From Psychrobacillus sp042944905 (GTDB taxonomy: Bacteria; Bacillota; Bacilli; Bacillales_A; Planococcaceae), in assembly GCF_042944905.1 (NCBI RefSeq), contig NZ_CP168496.1, positions 3,038,001 to 3,102,000 on the forward strand: a stretch of 64,000 nucleotides of DNA, in the 5' to 3' direction. Positions 33,879 to 42,025 of this stretch are shown in pieces. Under the pieces are notes generated by a model. The model did not search any database, was not told the origin of the DNA, and worked only from the letters and a program-made list of their open reading frames with translations. The position numbers were made by a program, and so were the translations under genes. Position 1 is the first letter of the stretch; each line of letters opens with the position of its first letter.

Positions 33879-34208
33879 TAGAAACACTCCTTTTAATCCT
33901 ATTATAATCCAAACATTTCATCTTGGATGTCTTTTTTTGAAATGTTAAGATAACTTCATTCTAAGCATAAAAAGCAACCTCATGCACTTCTTATTGGTTC
34001 AATAAAAGCACTAGATGTTTCTTTACATCTCTCAAACATAACTATAAAAATCTTTTTAGCATATTAATTGATAACAAAGCATACCATTTCATTACCCATT
34101 ATAAATAAGAAGATTCTATTCTGTAATGCTTTTGGTAAACTGCCGTAATATTCCTGTAATAAAATTCTGCTAATATGAACCTAGACTAAAAAGCAAGGAG
34201 TAGAGTAT
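33879..34208. other. Divergent promoter region
   Basis: 330 bp between divergent genes. It holds the ribosome site of the S66 gene on the left and, on the right, the WalR-like repeats, a TAATAT -10-like hexamer (34171-34176) and AAGGAG before the LysM gene. Nothing else was recognised. Confidence 0.6.
34122..34160 (+). promoter_or_regulatory. WalR-like direct repeats upstream of the LysM-3D gene
   Basis: CGTAAT-N5-TGTAAT (34144-34160) and TGTAAT-N5-TGGTAA (34122-34138) each match the WalR consensus TGTWAH-N5-TGTWAH with one mismatch. B. subtilis yocH, the likely homologue of the downstream gene, is a known WalR target. Confidence 0.55.
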
Positions 34209-34772
34209 TTGAGAAAAGTTCTTGGAACACTCATCATCATAATTGCATTATTGGTTAGCGGGGCAAATACAAGCTTAGCCGCATCTTCAACGTACACAGT
34301 ACAAAAAGGGGACACATTATATAAAATTGCAAAATCGCAAAAAGTGTCTATTGCCAACTTAAAATCTTGGAACAACTTGAAATCAGATACTATTCAACCA
34401 AAACAAAAACTTGTGGTTGCCTCTAATGGAAAAGCAGCAAAAACTAAAAATCCTTCTCGTTCTAACTCGGAGGATAAAGTAGTGAAGGAAATAGTAGTTT
34501 CAGCAAGTGCATTCACTGCAAATTGTAATGGTTGCTCAGGAGTGACAAGTACAGGTATTAATTTAAAAAGAAATCCAGACGTAAAAGTAATCGCTGTCGA
34601 TCCAGATGTTATTAAACTTGGGACAAAAGTTTATGTAGAAGGTTATGGTTATGCCATTGCTGCTGACACAGGAAACGCCATTAAAGGAAACAAAATTGAT
34701 GTGTTTTTTTCTTCCACAAGCGACGCTTATAAATGGGGACGTAAAACGGTAACGATTAAAATTCTTGAATAA
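34209..34772 (+). CDS. Secreted LysM and 3D-domain cell-wall hydrolase (YocH-like)
   Basis: A 187-residue protein starting at TTG 34209 (AAGGAG upstream). It carries a signal peptide ending near SLAAS, one LysM repeat (STYTVQKGDTLYKIAKSQKV, residues about 27-70) and a C-terminal 3D domain whose Asp residues are in VIAVDPDVIKLGT, AADTGNAIKGNKIDVFF. The 3D fold resembles MltA lytic transglycosylases. The architecture is that of Bacillus YocH, a muralytic enzyme. Monocistronic with WalR-like sites upstream. Confidence 0.9.
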   Translation: MRKVLGTLIIIIALLVSGANTSLAASSTYTVQKGDTLYKIAKSQKVSIANLKSWNNLKSDTIQPKQKLVVASNGKAAKTKNPSRSNSEDKVVKEIVVSASAFTANCNGCSGVTSTGINLKRNPDVKVIAVDPDVIKLGTKVYVEGYGYAIAADTGNAIKGNKIDVFFSSTSDAYKWGRKTVTIKILE

Positions 34773-34781
34773 AAAAAGATC

Positions 34782-34814
34782 AACCAACTTTCTCCTGAGA
34801 AAGTTGGTTTTTTT
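34782..34814 (+). terminator. Terminator of the LysM-3D gene
   Basis: A 13-bp perfect stem AACCAACTTTCTC/GAGAAAGTTGGTT with a two-base loop, followed by T5. Confidence 0.93.
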
Positions 34815-34854
34815 CTTCTCCTAATAATAACGCTTATAGAATGCATCCTTGAAA

Positions 34855-34902
34855 AAAACACCCAACACTCTCCACATTTATTTAGTGGAAGTATAGGTGT
34901 TT
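34855..34902 (-). terminator. Terminator of the transmembrane chemoreceptor gene
   Basis: AAAACACC (outer) and TCCAC/GTGGA (inner) stems with a T-rich exit on both strands, just after the receptor stop at 34908. Confidence 0.75.
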
Positions 34903-34907
34903 TTATC

Positions 34908-36611
34908 TTACACTTTAAATTTAGATATTAGTGTTTGTAGTTCTTCTGCCATTTCTGATAGCGCGTTAGACGATGCTGCAACTTCTTGCATCGAGGCAAG
35001 CTGTTCCTCTGTAGCTGAAGATACTTCTTCCGTTCCCGCCATTGTAGCCGTAGCCACTTCATGGACAAGATTTACTGAACTTAATACTTGCTCTGTACTT
35101 GCTGCCATTTGCTGTACAGCAGAAGAAACTTCGTGCATGTCATGCGTTAGTTCCTGCACAGATTTTTCAATTTGTCCAAATGAAGCACCAGCATTATTTA
35201 CAGTTAGAATTCCCTGCTGAACTTCTTCAGTTGCCTTGTCCATTGATTTCACTGCAAACTGTGTTTCTTCTTGAATTGCAGAAATAAGATCCGAAATTTT
35301 ATTGGCAGAATTTGATGACAACTCGGCCAGTTTCCTCACCTCATCTGCTACAACTGCAAATCCTCGTCCTTCTTCCCCAGCTCGCGCTGCCTCAATTGCG
35401 GCATTTAACGCAAGTAGATTTGTTTGTCCAGAAATATCGGTAATGACTCCAATAATGGAGCCAATTTCAGTCGAACGATTTCCAAGATTTACGATCAATT
35501 TACCGAGTCCCTTTACAGTTTCATTGATTGAATTAATTTGCTTAATTGCATGTTCAATTGTTTCATTTCCTTCACGCGCTCTTTCAGAAGTTTCATCCGC
35601 TATTTCCGCAACATGTTGGATTGTTGTTGCAATTTGATTGACACCAGAAGACATTTCATTCATGGAAGAGGTTGTTTCTGTAACACTAGTCATTTGTTTA
35701 TCTGAACCGATTACTAACTCTTGAGCAATATTTGCAATATGCTCCGTCGCTTTGTTCGTCATCTCGGCGCCAGCAGTCAATTCTTCCGAAGAAGCTGCGA
35801 CCTGTTGAGACGTTTGGGAAACCTGTCCTATTAAATTTTGCAATCCAGTTAGCATTGAGTTGAAAGATGCAGATAGTAAACCAATTTCATCTTTCGATTT
35901 GTATTCTCCACGAATCGTAAAATCACCATCTTCAGCTTTAACCATAAGCTTTTGCATGGATGAAATTGGTTTTGTGATTAATCGAGAAATATAAATACCT
36001 AAACCTAAAGAGATAATAACTGCGAGTATTGCCAATGAAATCATGATAATTGTTGCTTGTTGCTGCGCTTTCTTATTCGTATTGCTTAGTTCATCGGCAA
36101 TTTTTATATTGTACTCACTAAGTTCTTTTGAATTGTCCGAAATCACTTTTCTTACATCTTTTACTTGCGACACATAATAATTATACGCTTCTTGTTTCTG
36201 ACCTTTATTTGCTAGATCAATTACATAAGCAAGTTCTTTTTCATATACATTAAAGTTATACATTAAAGGTTCGTATTTTTCCTTTTCGAAACTATCGATA
36301 CCAGTTTCAAAGTATTCTTTTAGCGTTTGTTTGTTTTGGGTTATGACGTCATCTAGTTTATTTTGTAAATCAGCTTTCATAGACTTATCATCCGTAATCA
36401 TCATTTCCAAAGCGTATGATTCCATAGTACGGTTATAGTTACGTATTAATATAAGATCTTTAATAGGTATTAGCCGGTTATTGTACATATCTTCACTATT
36501 ATTAGCCATTGTTTTCATATAAGTAAATCCTGCAACACTAACCGCTGCTAGAAAGACTATGTTTGCAATAATGAGTATTAATAGTTTCATCCCAATCTTC
36601 ATGTTTTTCAT
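34908..36611 (-). CDS. Transmembrane methyl-accepting chemotaxis protein (4HB sensor)
   Basis: A 567-residue chemoreceptor. TM1 is at residues about 7-30, an extracellular four-helix-bundle sensor runs to about 185, TM2 is near 190-212, then a HAMP domain (LITKPISSMQKLMVKAEDGDF) and a long MCP signalling domain with the tip DISGQTNLLALNAAIEAARAG. Likely methylation segments flank the tip. The ligand is unknown. It is monocistronic. Confidence 0.93.
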   Translation of the reverse strand: MKNMKIGMKLLILIIANIVFLAAVSVAGFTYMKTMANNSEDMYNNRLIPIKDLILIRNYNRTMESYALEMMITDDKSMKADLQNKLDDVITQNKQTLKEYFETGIDSFEKEKYEPLMYNFNVYEKELAYVIDLANKGQKQEAYNYYVSQVKDVRKVISDNSKELSEYNIKIADELSNTNKKAQQQATIIMISLAILAVIISLGLGIYISRLITKPISSMQKLMVKAEDGDFTIRGEYKSKDEIGLLSASFNSMLTGLQNLIGQVSQTSQQVAASSEELTAGAEMTNKATEHIANIAQELVIGSDKQMTSVTETTSSMNEMSSGVNQIATTIQHVAEIADETSERAREGNETIEHAIKQINSINETVKGLGKLIVNLGNRSTEIGSIIGVITDISGQTNLLALNAAIEAARAGEEGRGFAVVADEVRKLAELSSNSANKISDLISAIQEETQFAVKSMDKATEEVQQGILTVNNAGASFGQIEKSVQELTHDMHEVSSAVQQMAASTEQVLSSVNLVHEVATATMAGTEEVSSATEEQLASMQEVAASSNALSEMAEELQTLISKFKV

Positions 36612-36848
36612 TTCATTTCTCCCTCTTTCTTAATACTTAAATGATACAAGTACATTTTTTCAAGCATTTACTTACATAAATATGACATTATATTTATATA
36701 ATACGAAATTTTTAATACAATAATACTATCCTCTCATTTCATAATAACTATTCCTTTAGCACTAATCAATAGGAAGGTCATAATTTTTTGAATTAAATAG
36801 TAATTTGTAGAATTATGTCGTAATAAAAAATGATAAATAGAAAAGCTA

Positions 36849-37472
36849 TTAACCAAAGTATTCAAAGATTCCATGGATAATAGCTTCATAATACGATTTT
36901 TCATGAGGAACAAAGTTATTCTTTGTAACTATTTTTTTAATAGAAACTCTATTATCTGTTGAAATTACTTCAAATCCTTCTACTTGTATTTCTTCTAATT
37001 CACCTAACCAAAGCGCCTCAAATTGCTTGAATTCGGCCCGAACGATTCCGGAGACTTCTTCTACTTGGAGGGCAAAATCATCAAAACTTAAAGAGCAATC
37101 ATATACGAAAACATTCGCTAGCTCCTTATCAATAAGGTTTCCAGACGTGACAGAGTAATCTATTATTCCTAGAGAAATTAGCTCCTCAAAAGAAACGCTT
37201 ATGCCAAGTTCTTCTTTCACTTCTCTAATACCATCTCGTACAGTCTCATTAGCCAATAAATGCCCAGCAGCCGTGATATCCAACAATCCCGGATAATCTT
37301 TTTTCGAAGCACTTCTAATTTGCAAATAGATATAATCAGTTCCTACATCTCTCCCAATAATCCAACAGTGAAATGTTTCATGCCATAATCCTAATCTATG
37401 TACTTCTTCTCGCGTTGCCTTACCTATCTCATTTCTACCTACATCAAATACCTTTAACACTTCATTTTCCAT
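36849..37472 (-). CDS. Nudix hydrolase (IDI-like subfamily)
   Basis: A 207-residue cytosolic hydrolase with the Nudix box GHLLANETVRDGIREVKEELGI. The N-terminal segment EVLKVFDVGRNEIGKATREE resembles Bacillus YfcD-type proteins and the Nudix half of the fusion at 25116, but there is no acetyltransferase domain. AGGAGG selects ATG 37472 instead of the longer frame. Substrate unknown. Confidence 0.85.
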   Translation of the reverse strand: MENEVLKVFDVGRNEIGKATREEVHRLGLWHETFHCWIIGRDVGTDYIYLQIRSASKKDYPGLLDITAAGHLLANETVRDGIREVKEELGISVSFEELISLGIIDYSVTSGNLIDKELANVFVYDCSLSFDDFALQVEEVSGIVRAEFKQFEALWLGELEEIQVEGFEVISTDNRVSIKKIVTKNNFVPHEKSYYEAIIHGIFEYFG

Positions 37473-37605
37473 GGAAATTCCTCCTATATCAAAAATTTTC
37501 ATACGATGTTTACAAAATACATATACTACAGGGTGAGAGTCTAAATATTATACGGGTGGTGTTAATGCCATTAGAAAATTTTCTATCCTTTTCGTTGCTT
37601 TTTTA

Positions 37606-38712
37606 GTGTTTTTTATTGTTTGTACAACCATAGGTCATGCATCAACAACTGTATCTCATCACGTAGGGCTCAGTGATCAATTGCTAGATTTTAGTGATAT
37701 CAAAGTTATAAGTGAAGATACGAAAGTTCCACTTGAAGAAATTGCTGCATTTTTAGACATCCCATTTGATCTTAAGAAAGGCATTACCTATATCCGGAAA
37801 AACGGGATAGAAATTAATTATAATGAAAACTCGAAAATAACATCTAAAAATGGGGTACCACTTGATTGGTTCCCTATTGTTAAAGTAAATGGAAAGCTTT
37901 TCATTAGTGTTAACTATATCGCAATAGAAATGGGTTATAAAGTTCATGATTTTCCGAAACAGCATACGCAACGAATATATAGAGATGACTATGGACATAT
38001 GTCTCATGATGACTATGAAATTTATTTGAACCAAATTTTAAATAGACAAACATCAACTTTACCAGCAAAAGCAGAAGAAAAAGCGAAACCAACTATTTAC
38101 TTGACGTTTGATGACGGTCCAAATAAATTTACAACGGTAAACAACGCTACATTAAAAAAATATAACGTCCAGGGAACTTTCTTCTTTGTCGGAAATTATA
38201 TGAAAAAGAACGCATCCATTATCGATTCCGTCGTAAAAGATGGGCACTACATTGGAACACATAGCATGACCCATGACAAAGAGAAAGTTTACAAGTCAGC
38301 GAAATCATTCATCAATGAAATGAATGAAGGAGCAAAGCTCATCAAACAAATGACTGGTAAAGAAGCAAAACTCGTCCGTGTTCCATATGGCAGCAAACCT
38401 GATCTTTCGGCAGCAATGCAATCAGAACTTCTTAAAAATAGCTACAAACTATGGGATTGGGACGTCGATTCAAAAGACTGGAAATACACAGATAAAGAAG
38501 CTGATCAAATTGTGAAAAACGTAAAAGTCGGAATTGAAAAATCTTACAAATCAGGAGACCGAGACATCATTGTGCTACTACACGATCGAAGCCAAACAAC
38601 AAAAGCCTTACCACAAATCATCGAATGGCTACAAAAAGAAGGCTATGCCATCAAAGCATATGAACCCGAGCATCACATCGTCAAAAACTTCCTACGTGAC
38701 ACATCCCTCTAA
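37606..38712 (+). CDS. Polysaccharide deacetylase with N-terminal copper-amine-oxidase-like domain
   Basis: Residues about 30-115 resemble a Cu-amine-oxidase N-terminal-type domain. The rest is a NodB deacetylase with TFDDGP (catalytic Asp), HSMTHD (metal His), RVPYGSKP, WDWDVDS and IVLLHDR. The only ordinary in-frame start is GTG 37606, which gives a truncated signal peptide. The frame is open upstream, and from 37570 it would read IRKFSILFVAFLVFF, a typical signal peptide, but with an ATT codon. An ATG at 37565 with GGGTGG upstream is one frame off. See findings. Confidence 0.85.
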   Translation: MFFIVCTTIGHASTTVSHHVGLSDQLLDFSDIKVISEDTKVPLEEIAAFLDIPFDLKKGITYIRKNGIEINYNENSKITSKNGVPLDWFPIVKVNGKLFISVNYIAIEMGYKVHDFPKQHTQRIYRDDYGHMSHDDYEIYLNQILNRQTSTLPAKAEEKAKPTIYLTFDDGPNKFTTVNNATLKKYNVQGTFFFVGNYMKKNASIIDSVVKDGHYIGTHSMTHDKEKVYKSAKSFINEMNEGAKLIKQMTGKEAKLVRVPYGSKPDLSAAMQSELLKNSYKLWDWDVDSKDWKYTDKEADQIVKNVKVGIEKSYKSGDRDIIVLLHDRSQTTKALPQIIEWLQKEGYAIKAYEPEHHIVKNFLRDTSL

Positions 38713-38732
38713 CCAATTATTACAGGATTATT

Positions 38733-38748
38733 ACAGGTGCCTGGCACT
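38733..38748. repeat. GGTGCCTGGCAC dispersed palindrome, copy 2
   Basis: TTACAGGTGCCTGGCAC relates to the palindrome at 30784-30797; here it follows the deacetylase stop. Confidence 0.55.
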
Positions 38749-38762
38749 AAAACTAACGCGAA

Positions 38763-38808
38763 AAACGTGACTAACATGAAATTTGAAACATTCATGTTAG
38801 TCACGTTT
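38763..38808 (+). terminator. Terminator between deacetylase and DUF3006 genes
   Basis: AACGTGACTAACATGAA and TTCATGTTAGTCACGTT form a 17-bp perfect stem with T-rich flank. Confidence 0.88.
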
Positions 38809-38844
38809 GTTTTGATAATCGTGAATTTTTAAATTACAAAACTT

Positions 38845-39093
38845 CTATTTGTTGTTTCTTTTAAATTGTTCTAATAAGGATTGAACTTTTTCTCTTTGGT
38901 TCATCGTTTCATTTTCTAGTAGGTCAATTTGATACGCATCTTCCAAGACAGTGATCGAAACGATATCTCCTTCTTTCAGGAGTGTATGTATCTCCGAGAA
39001 AGGGACAAGTAAGTTTTCTGTTTCACTTGGATAATCTAAAAATATCGCAAATCCATCTTCAAATCGATCAAGTGTATATTTATTTGACTTCAC
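38845..39093 (-). CDS. DUF3006-family small protein
   Basis: 82 residues from GTG 39093 (GGGGAG 7 bp upstream). The N-terminus KYTLDRFEDGFAIFLDYPSE is the DUF3006 signature; such proteins in Bacillales are short beta proteins, sometimes paired with metallo-beta-lactamase or ComEC-like genes, not seen here. The end is a charged helix. Function unknown. Confidence 0.8.
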   Translation of the reverse strand: MKSNKYTLDRFEDGFAIFLDYPSETENLLVPFSEIHTLLKEGDIVSITVLEDAYQIDLLENETMNQREKVQSLLEQFKRNNK

Positions 39094-39251
39094 TGATGAT
39101 CTCCCCTTTTCGTTCGTAAGCAAAAAATACTTTTCATAAAAATATTCCTTTTAATAACTGATGCCTATTTTAACATAGTTGATAACATTGGAAAAACTTT
39201 TGACAAATTGACTATTAGTATCATATAATTATCAATTGTGCATTACAAATA

Positions 39252-39290
39252 ACGTGGTTCGAGAACCTCCCACGTAAAAAAACTAAGGAG
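39252..39290 (+). promoter_or_regulatory. PreQ1-I riboswitch
   Basis: ACGTGGTTCGAGAACCTCCCACGT followed by the A-rich tail AAAAAAACTAAGGAG is the preQ1-I aptamer. The tail that docks into the aptamer runs straight into the Shine-Dalgarno sequence, indicating translational control of queT. Confidence 0.93.
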
Positions 39291-39299
39291 AAATGAATA

Positions 39300-39782
39300 A
39301 TGAAAACAAAAACTCTTGCAACAAGCGGGATTATCGCTGCTTTATATGTTGCTGTATCGTTACTAGTAGCACCCTTTGGATTTACGGCAGTACAATTTCG
39401 TATTTCCGAAATGTTTAACCACCTTGTCGTTTTCAATAAAAAGTTCTTTTTCGGAATTGTGCTAGGTGTATTTGTAACAAATATTTTCTCCCCAATGGCG
39501 GCATATGATCTCATTTTCGGGGTAGCACATTCTGTCATTTCTTTATCTATCACTATTTTTGCATCGAAGTTTATTAAAGGGCATATTCCACATATGGTAT
39601 TTAATACGTTAATCTTTACGGTTATGACGTTTATCATTGCCTTCGAATTAAAACTTGCATTTGACGCACCATTCCTTTACACATGGTTAACTGTTGCAGC
39701 AGGTGAATTCGCCGTATTAGCAGTAGGTATTCCAGTTATTACCGCATTAAATAAACGCTTAAATTTTAAAACGCTCATTTAA
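39300..39782 (+). CDS. queT: Queuosine-precursor ECF transporter substrate subunit
   Basis: A 160-residue integral membrane S-component with about five helices. QueT signature: FGFTAVQFRISEMFNHLVVFNKK near the N-terminus and FAPMAAYD-like FSPMAAYDLIFG. It imports a queuine precursor, working with shared ECF ATPases. The preQ1 riboswitch on its ribosome site confirms the pathway. Its terminator has been split by the IS element downstream. Confidence 0.95.
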   Translation: MKTKTLATSGIIAALYVAVSLLVAPFGFTAVQFRISEMFNHLVVFNKKFFFGIVLGVFVTNIFSPMAAYDLIFGVAHSVISLSITIFASKFIKGHIPHMVFNTLIFTVMTFIIAFELKLAFDAPFLYTWLTVAAGEFAVLAVGIPVITALNKRLNFKTLI

Positions 39783-39783
39783 C

Positions 39784-39813
39784 TAAAAAAGCACCCAATT
39801 CTGAATTAGAATC
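39784..39813. terminator. Left part of the split queT/opuC terminator
   Basis: AAAAAAGCACCC-A-ATTC and, after a loop, GAAT make the left arm and inner stem. The matching right arm GGGTGCTTTTTT lies at 41112-41123 beyond the IS. Removing the IS and one copy of ATC restores a near-perfect bidirectional terminator. Confidence 0.85.
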
Positions 39814-39900
39814 TGGACTAACCTAAAATAATGAGACAATATAAAACACCTTCGATAGTGGTACACTTAAAACAAGTACTTAAATCGGAGGTGTTTTTGC

Positions 39901-40218
39901 ATGGGCAAAAACGTGTATTCAAGTGAAATTAAATGGGCAGTCGTGAAAGATAAAATGAGCGGTCATCTTACGACGAAAGAAATTATGGAGAAATACGGAA
40001 TTAAGAATAAATCTCAAATTGAGACATGGATGAGATGGTATAGAGCGAATGAAATTCATCGTTTCGATCAACCGATCGGGAAGCAATATTCATTTGGGCA
40101 TGGACCTGAATTTAAGAGTGAAGAAGAGAAGAAAGATACACAAATGAACCATTTGAAAATGGAGAATGAGATTCTAAAAAAGTATATGGAAATGGTAAAG
40201 GAGTTGAAAAACAGCTAG
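39901..40218 (+). CDS. IS3-family transposase OrfA (HTH subunit)
   Basis: 105 residues. A helix-turn-helix domain (SSEIKWAVVKDKMSGHLTTKEIMEKYGI) is followed by a leucine-zipper-like coiled coil (HLKMENEILKKYMEMV). The A6G heptamer at 40176-40182 is in the right phase (A AAA AAG) for -1 frameshifting into the orfB frame, which is open from there. Confidence 0.93.
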   Translation: MGKNVYSSEIKWAVVKDKMSGHLTTKEIMEKYGIKNKSQIETWMRWYRANEIHRFDQPIGKQYSFGHGPEFKSEEEKKDTQMNHLKMENEILKKYMEMVKELKNS

Positions 40219-40229
40219 TTCTTCAAATC

Positions 40230-41066
40230 GTGGAAAAGTATCGAAAAAAATATACAGTAACGGCAATTCTGTCAGCCCTTCAGGTGCCTCGATCCACCTT
40301 TTATCGTTGGTTAGCAGAAGGTGTAGAATACGTTCGAACCAAAGCAGAAGAAGCAATCATCGAACTATGCAAGAAAACGAAATACCGCAATGGTCATCGT
40401 AAAATTAAGGCGTTATTGAAAAGAGAATATGGAATTGAATTAGACCGCAATACGGTCCAGAAAACCATGCAGAAGTATAATCTTCAATGCAAAGTGAAGC
40501 AAAAACGAAAATGGAAATCACAAGGAGAGTCAGTAGTAATTGCCCCAAATTTATTGAATCGTAACTTTACAGCTAGTAAACCGAATGAAAAATGGGTAAC
40601 AGATATTACGTATATTCAATATGGTAGCGTCACTTTATATCTTTCGACGATCATGGATTTATATAATAATGAAATTGTCGCTTATAAGCTCTACAATCAT
40701 CAACAGACACCGTTGGTAATAGATACGCTTAAAGAGGCATTGATAGCTCGTGGAAATCCGCAGGAAGTCATTGTACATTCTGATCAAGGGAGTGTTTACA
40801 CATCATATGCGTATCAGGATTGCTTGAAGGAGAATCATCTAGTGAGTAGCATGTCCAGACGCGGCAACTGTTGGGATAACGCTGTTATCGAATCCTATCA
40901 TTCTAGTTTAAAAACAGAAGAATTTTATTTAACTAAGTTTAATTCATTGAGCAATATTTGCGTTATACAACGAATTGACGAATATCTTCATCATTACAAT
41001 GAAGAACGTATCCAAGAAAAATTAGGCTACCTAACACCAAAAGAATTTGGCATTGCGGCAGCCTAA
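40230..41066 (+). CDS. IS3-family transposase OrfB (DDE integrase domain)
   Basis: 278 residues from GTG 40230; by -1 frameshifting at 40176-40182 it would be the C-terminal part of an OrfAB fusion. The catalytic triad is visible: WVTDITYI (Asp), HSDQGSVYTS (Asp) and NCWDNAVIESYHSSLK (Glu). An N-terminal HTH_21-type region (YRNGHRKIKALLKREYGIEL) is also present. No internal stop or deletion was seen, so it is probably functional. Confidence 0.95.
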   Translation: MEKYRKKYTVTAILSALQVPRSTFYRWLAEGVEYVRTKAEEAIIELCKKTKYRNGHRKIKALLKREYGIELDRNTVQKTMQKYNLQCKVKQKRKWKSQGESVVIAPNLLNRNFTASKPNEKWVTDITYIQYGSVTLYLSTIMDLYNNEIVAYKLYNHQQTPLVIDTLKEALIARGNPQEVIVHSDQGSVYTSYAYQDCLKENHLVSSMSRRGNCWDNAVIESYHSSLKTEEFYLTKFNSLSNICVIQRIDEYLHHYNEERIQEKLGYLTPKEFGIAAA

Positions 41067-41108
41067 AATAGGTGTTTTATATGTGTCTCATATCGCTAGG
41101 TCAGTTCA

Positions 41109-41123
41109 ATCGGGTGCTTTTTT
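41109..41123. terminator. Right part of the split queT/opuC terminator
   Basis: ATC (target duplication copy) then GGGTGCTTTTTT, the complement of the arm at 39785-39796. It lies 3 bp beyond the substrate-binding protein gene's stop. Confidence 0.8.
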
Positions 41124-41125
41124 AG

Positions 41126-42019
41126 TTATTTCTTAATTAGCCCTTTTTCCACTAAAAAATCATGTGCGACGTCTTCCGGTTTATCTCCATCAATATCTAC
41201 ACGTGCATTCATTTTTAACATATCTTCCTCTGAGATTTTTCCTGCAAGTTCATTTAATACATCTTTAAGCTTTGGAAACTTTTTTAATGCTTCTAGTCGA
41301 ACGACAGGAGCAGCGTCGTACTTTGGAAAAAATCCTAAATCATCTATTGTTGTTTGAAGATCAAAACGTTCAATTCGTCCATCTGTTGTAAATGCAGGAA
41401 TAACATCCACATCCCCGCTTTTTAATGCTTCATACATAACGTTCGGATCGAGACTTTCCGTTTTAGTGAATGTAAAGGGATAGGAGTTAATAAAATCATC
41501 AAACCCATCTCCTTGACGTTCATAAAATGCATGGGGTGCGCCGAAGACCATATTTCCTGTTCTGGAGACTTGGACAAGATCAGAATAAGTTTTTGCATCG
41601 TAGTTTTTATCTTTTGTATAAGCTAATGTGTACGTATTTTCAAAGCCAAGAGGACTTAACCACGTTGCTTCATACTTATCTTCATACCCATTTTTCACGC
41701 GCTCCAACACACTTTCCGAGCTTTCCCCAACTTCTGAATTCTCTTTAAGAACGTCTTTTAGTCCAGTACCTGTATACTCGACATACAAGTCTATATCTCC
41801 TTTTTTAAGTGCTGGAGTCATGATAGCCACTTCCCCTAGACCTTCTTTATACTTCACTTTATAATCTGTCTTCGCTTCAATATATTGTCCTAAAACTTGC
41901 GGCAGTATATATTGTTCTGTCCAAGGTTTTCCACTTATTACAAGTGTCTCATTGGAACTAGAACATGCCCCCAATAAAACCGTTGCTGCAACCCCAATCG
42001 ATAGTAACGTCTTTTTCAT
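41126..42019 (-). CDS. opuCC: Glycine betaine/carnitine/choline-type substrate-binding lipoprotein
   Basis: 297 residues. Lipoprotein signal with lipobox LLGAC (Cys19). The OpuAC/OsmF-type periplasmic-binding fold starts VISGKPWTEQYILPQVLGQYIE. Aromatic and acidic residues typical of quaternary-amine sites are present (YVEYTGTGL). Last gene of a three-gene unit with ATPase and one permease. The gene symbol follows the Bacillus OpuC type; the true substrate could be another quaternary amine. Confidence 0.85.
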   Translation of the reverse strand: MKKTLLSIGVAATVLLGACSSSNETLVISGKPWTEQYILPQVLGQYIEAKTDYKVKYKEGLGEVAIMTPALKKGDIDLYVEYTGTGLKDVLKENSEVGESSESVLERVKNGYEDKYEATWLSPLGFENTYTLAYTKDKNYDAKTYSDLVQVSRTGNMVFGAPHAFYERQGDGFDDFINSYPFTFTKTESLDPNVMYEALKSGDVDVIPAFTTDGRIERFDLQTTIDDLGFFPKYDAAPVVRLEALKKFPKLKDVLNELAGKISEEDMLKMNARVDIDGDKPEDVAHDFLVEKGLIKK

Positions 42020-42025
42020 TCTCCA

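Larger units (their letters stand above)
39814..41108 (+). mobile_element. IS3-family insertion sequence (1295 bp)
   Basis: The ends are imperfect inverted repeats, TGGACTAACCTA on the left and TGAACTGACCTA as the complement of the right end. Similarity extends through ATGAGACA...ATATAAAACACC, about 38 bp. A 3-bp direct repeat, ATC, flanks it (39811-39813 and 41109-41111). It carries overlapping orfA and orfB with a frameshift heptamer. Length, termini and genes are those of the IS3 family. The element looks intact. Confidence 0.93.

Noticed and set aside
37373..37606. 77-codon plus-strand frame before the deacetylase
   Set aside because: Overlaps the Nudix gene start on the other strand and is out of frame with the signal peptide; only the ATG at 37565 within it is of interest.
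40206..40212. GAAAAAC as the frameshift site of the IS3 transposase
   Set aside because: The A AAA AAG heptamer at 40176-40182 is in the correct phase and is the classic IS3 signal; the later site has a poor first base.
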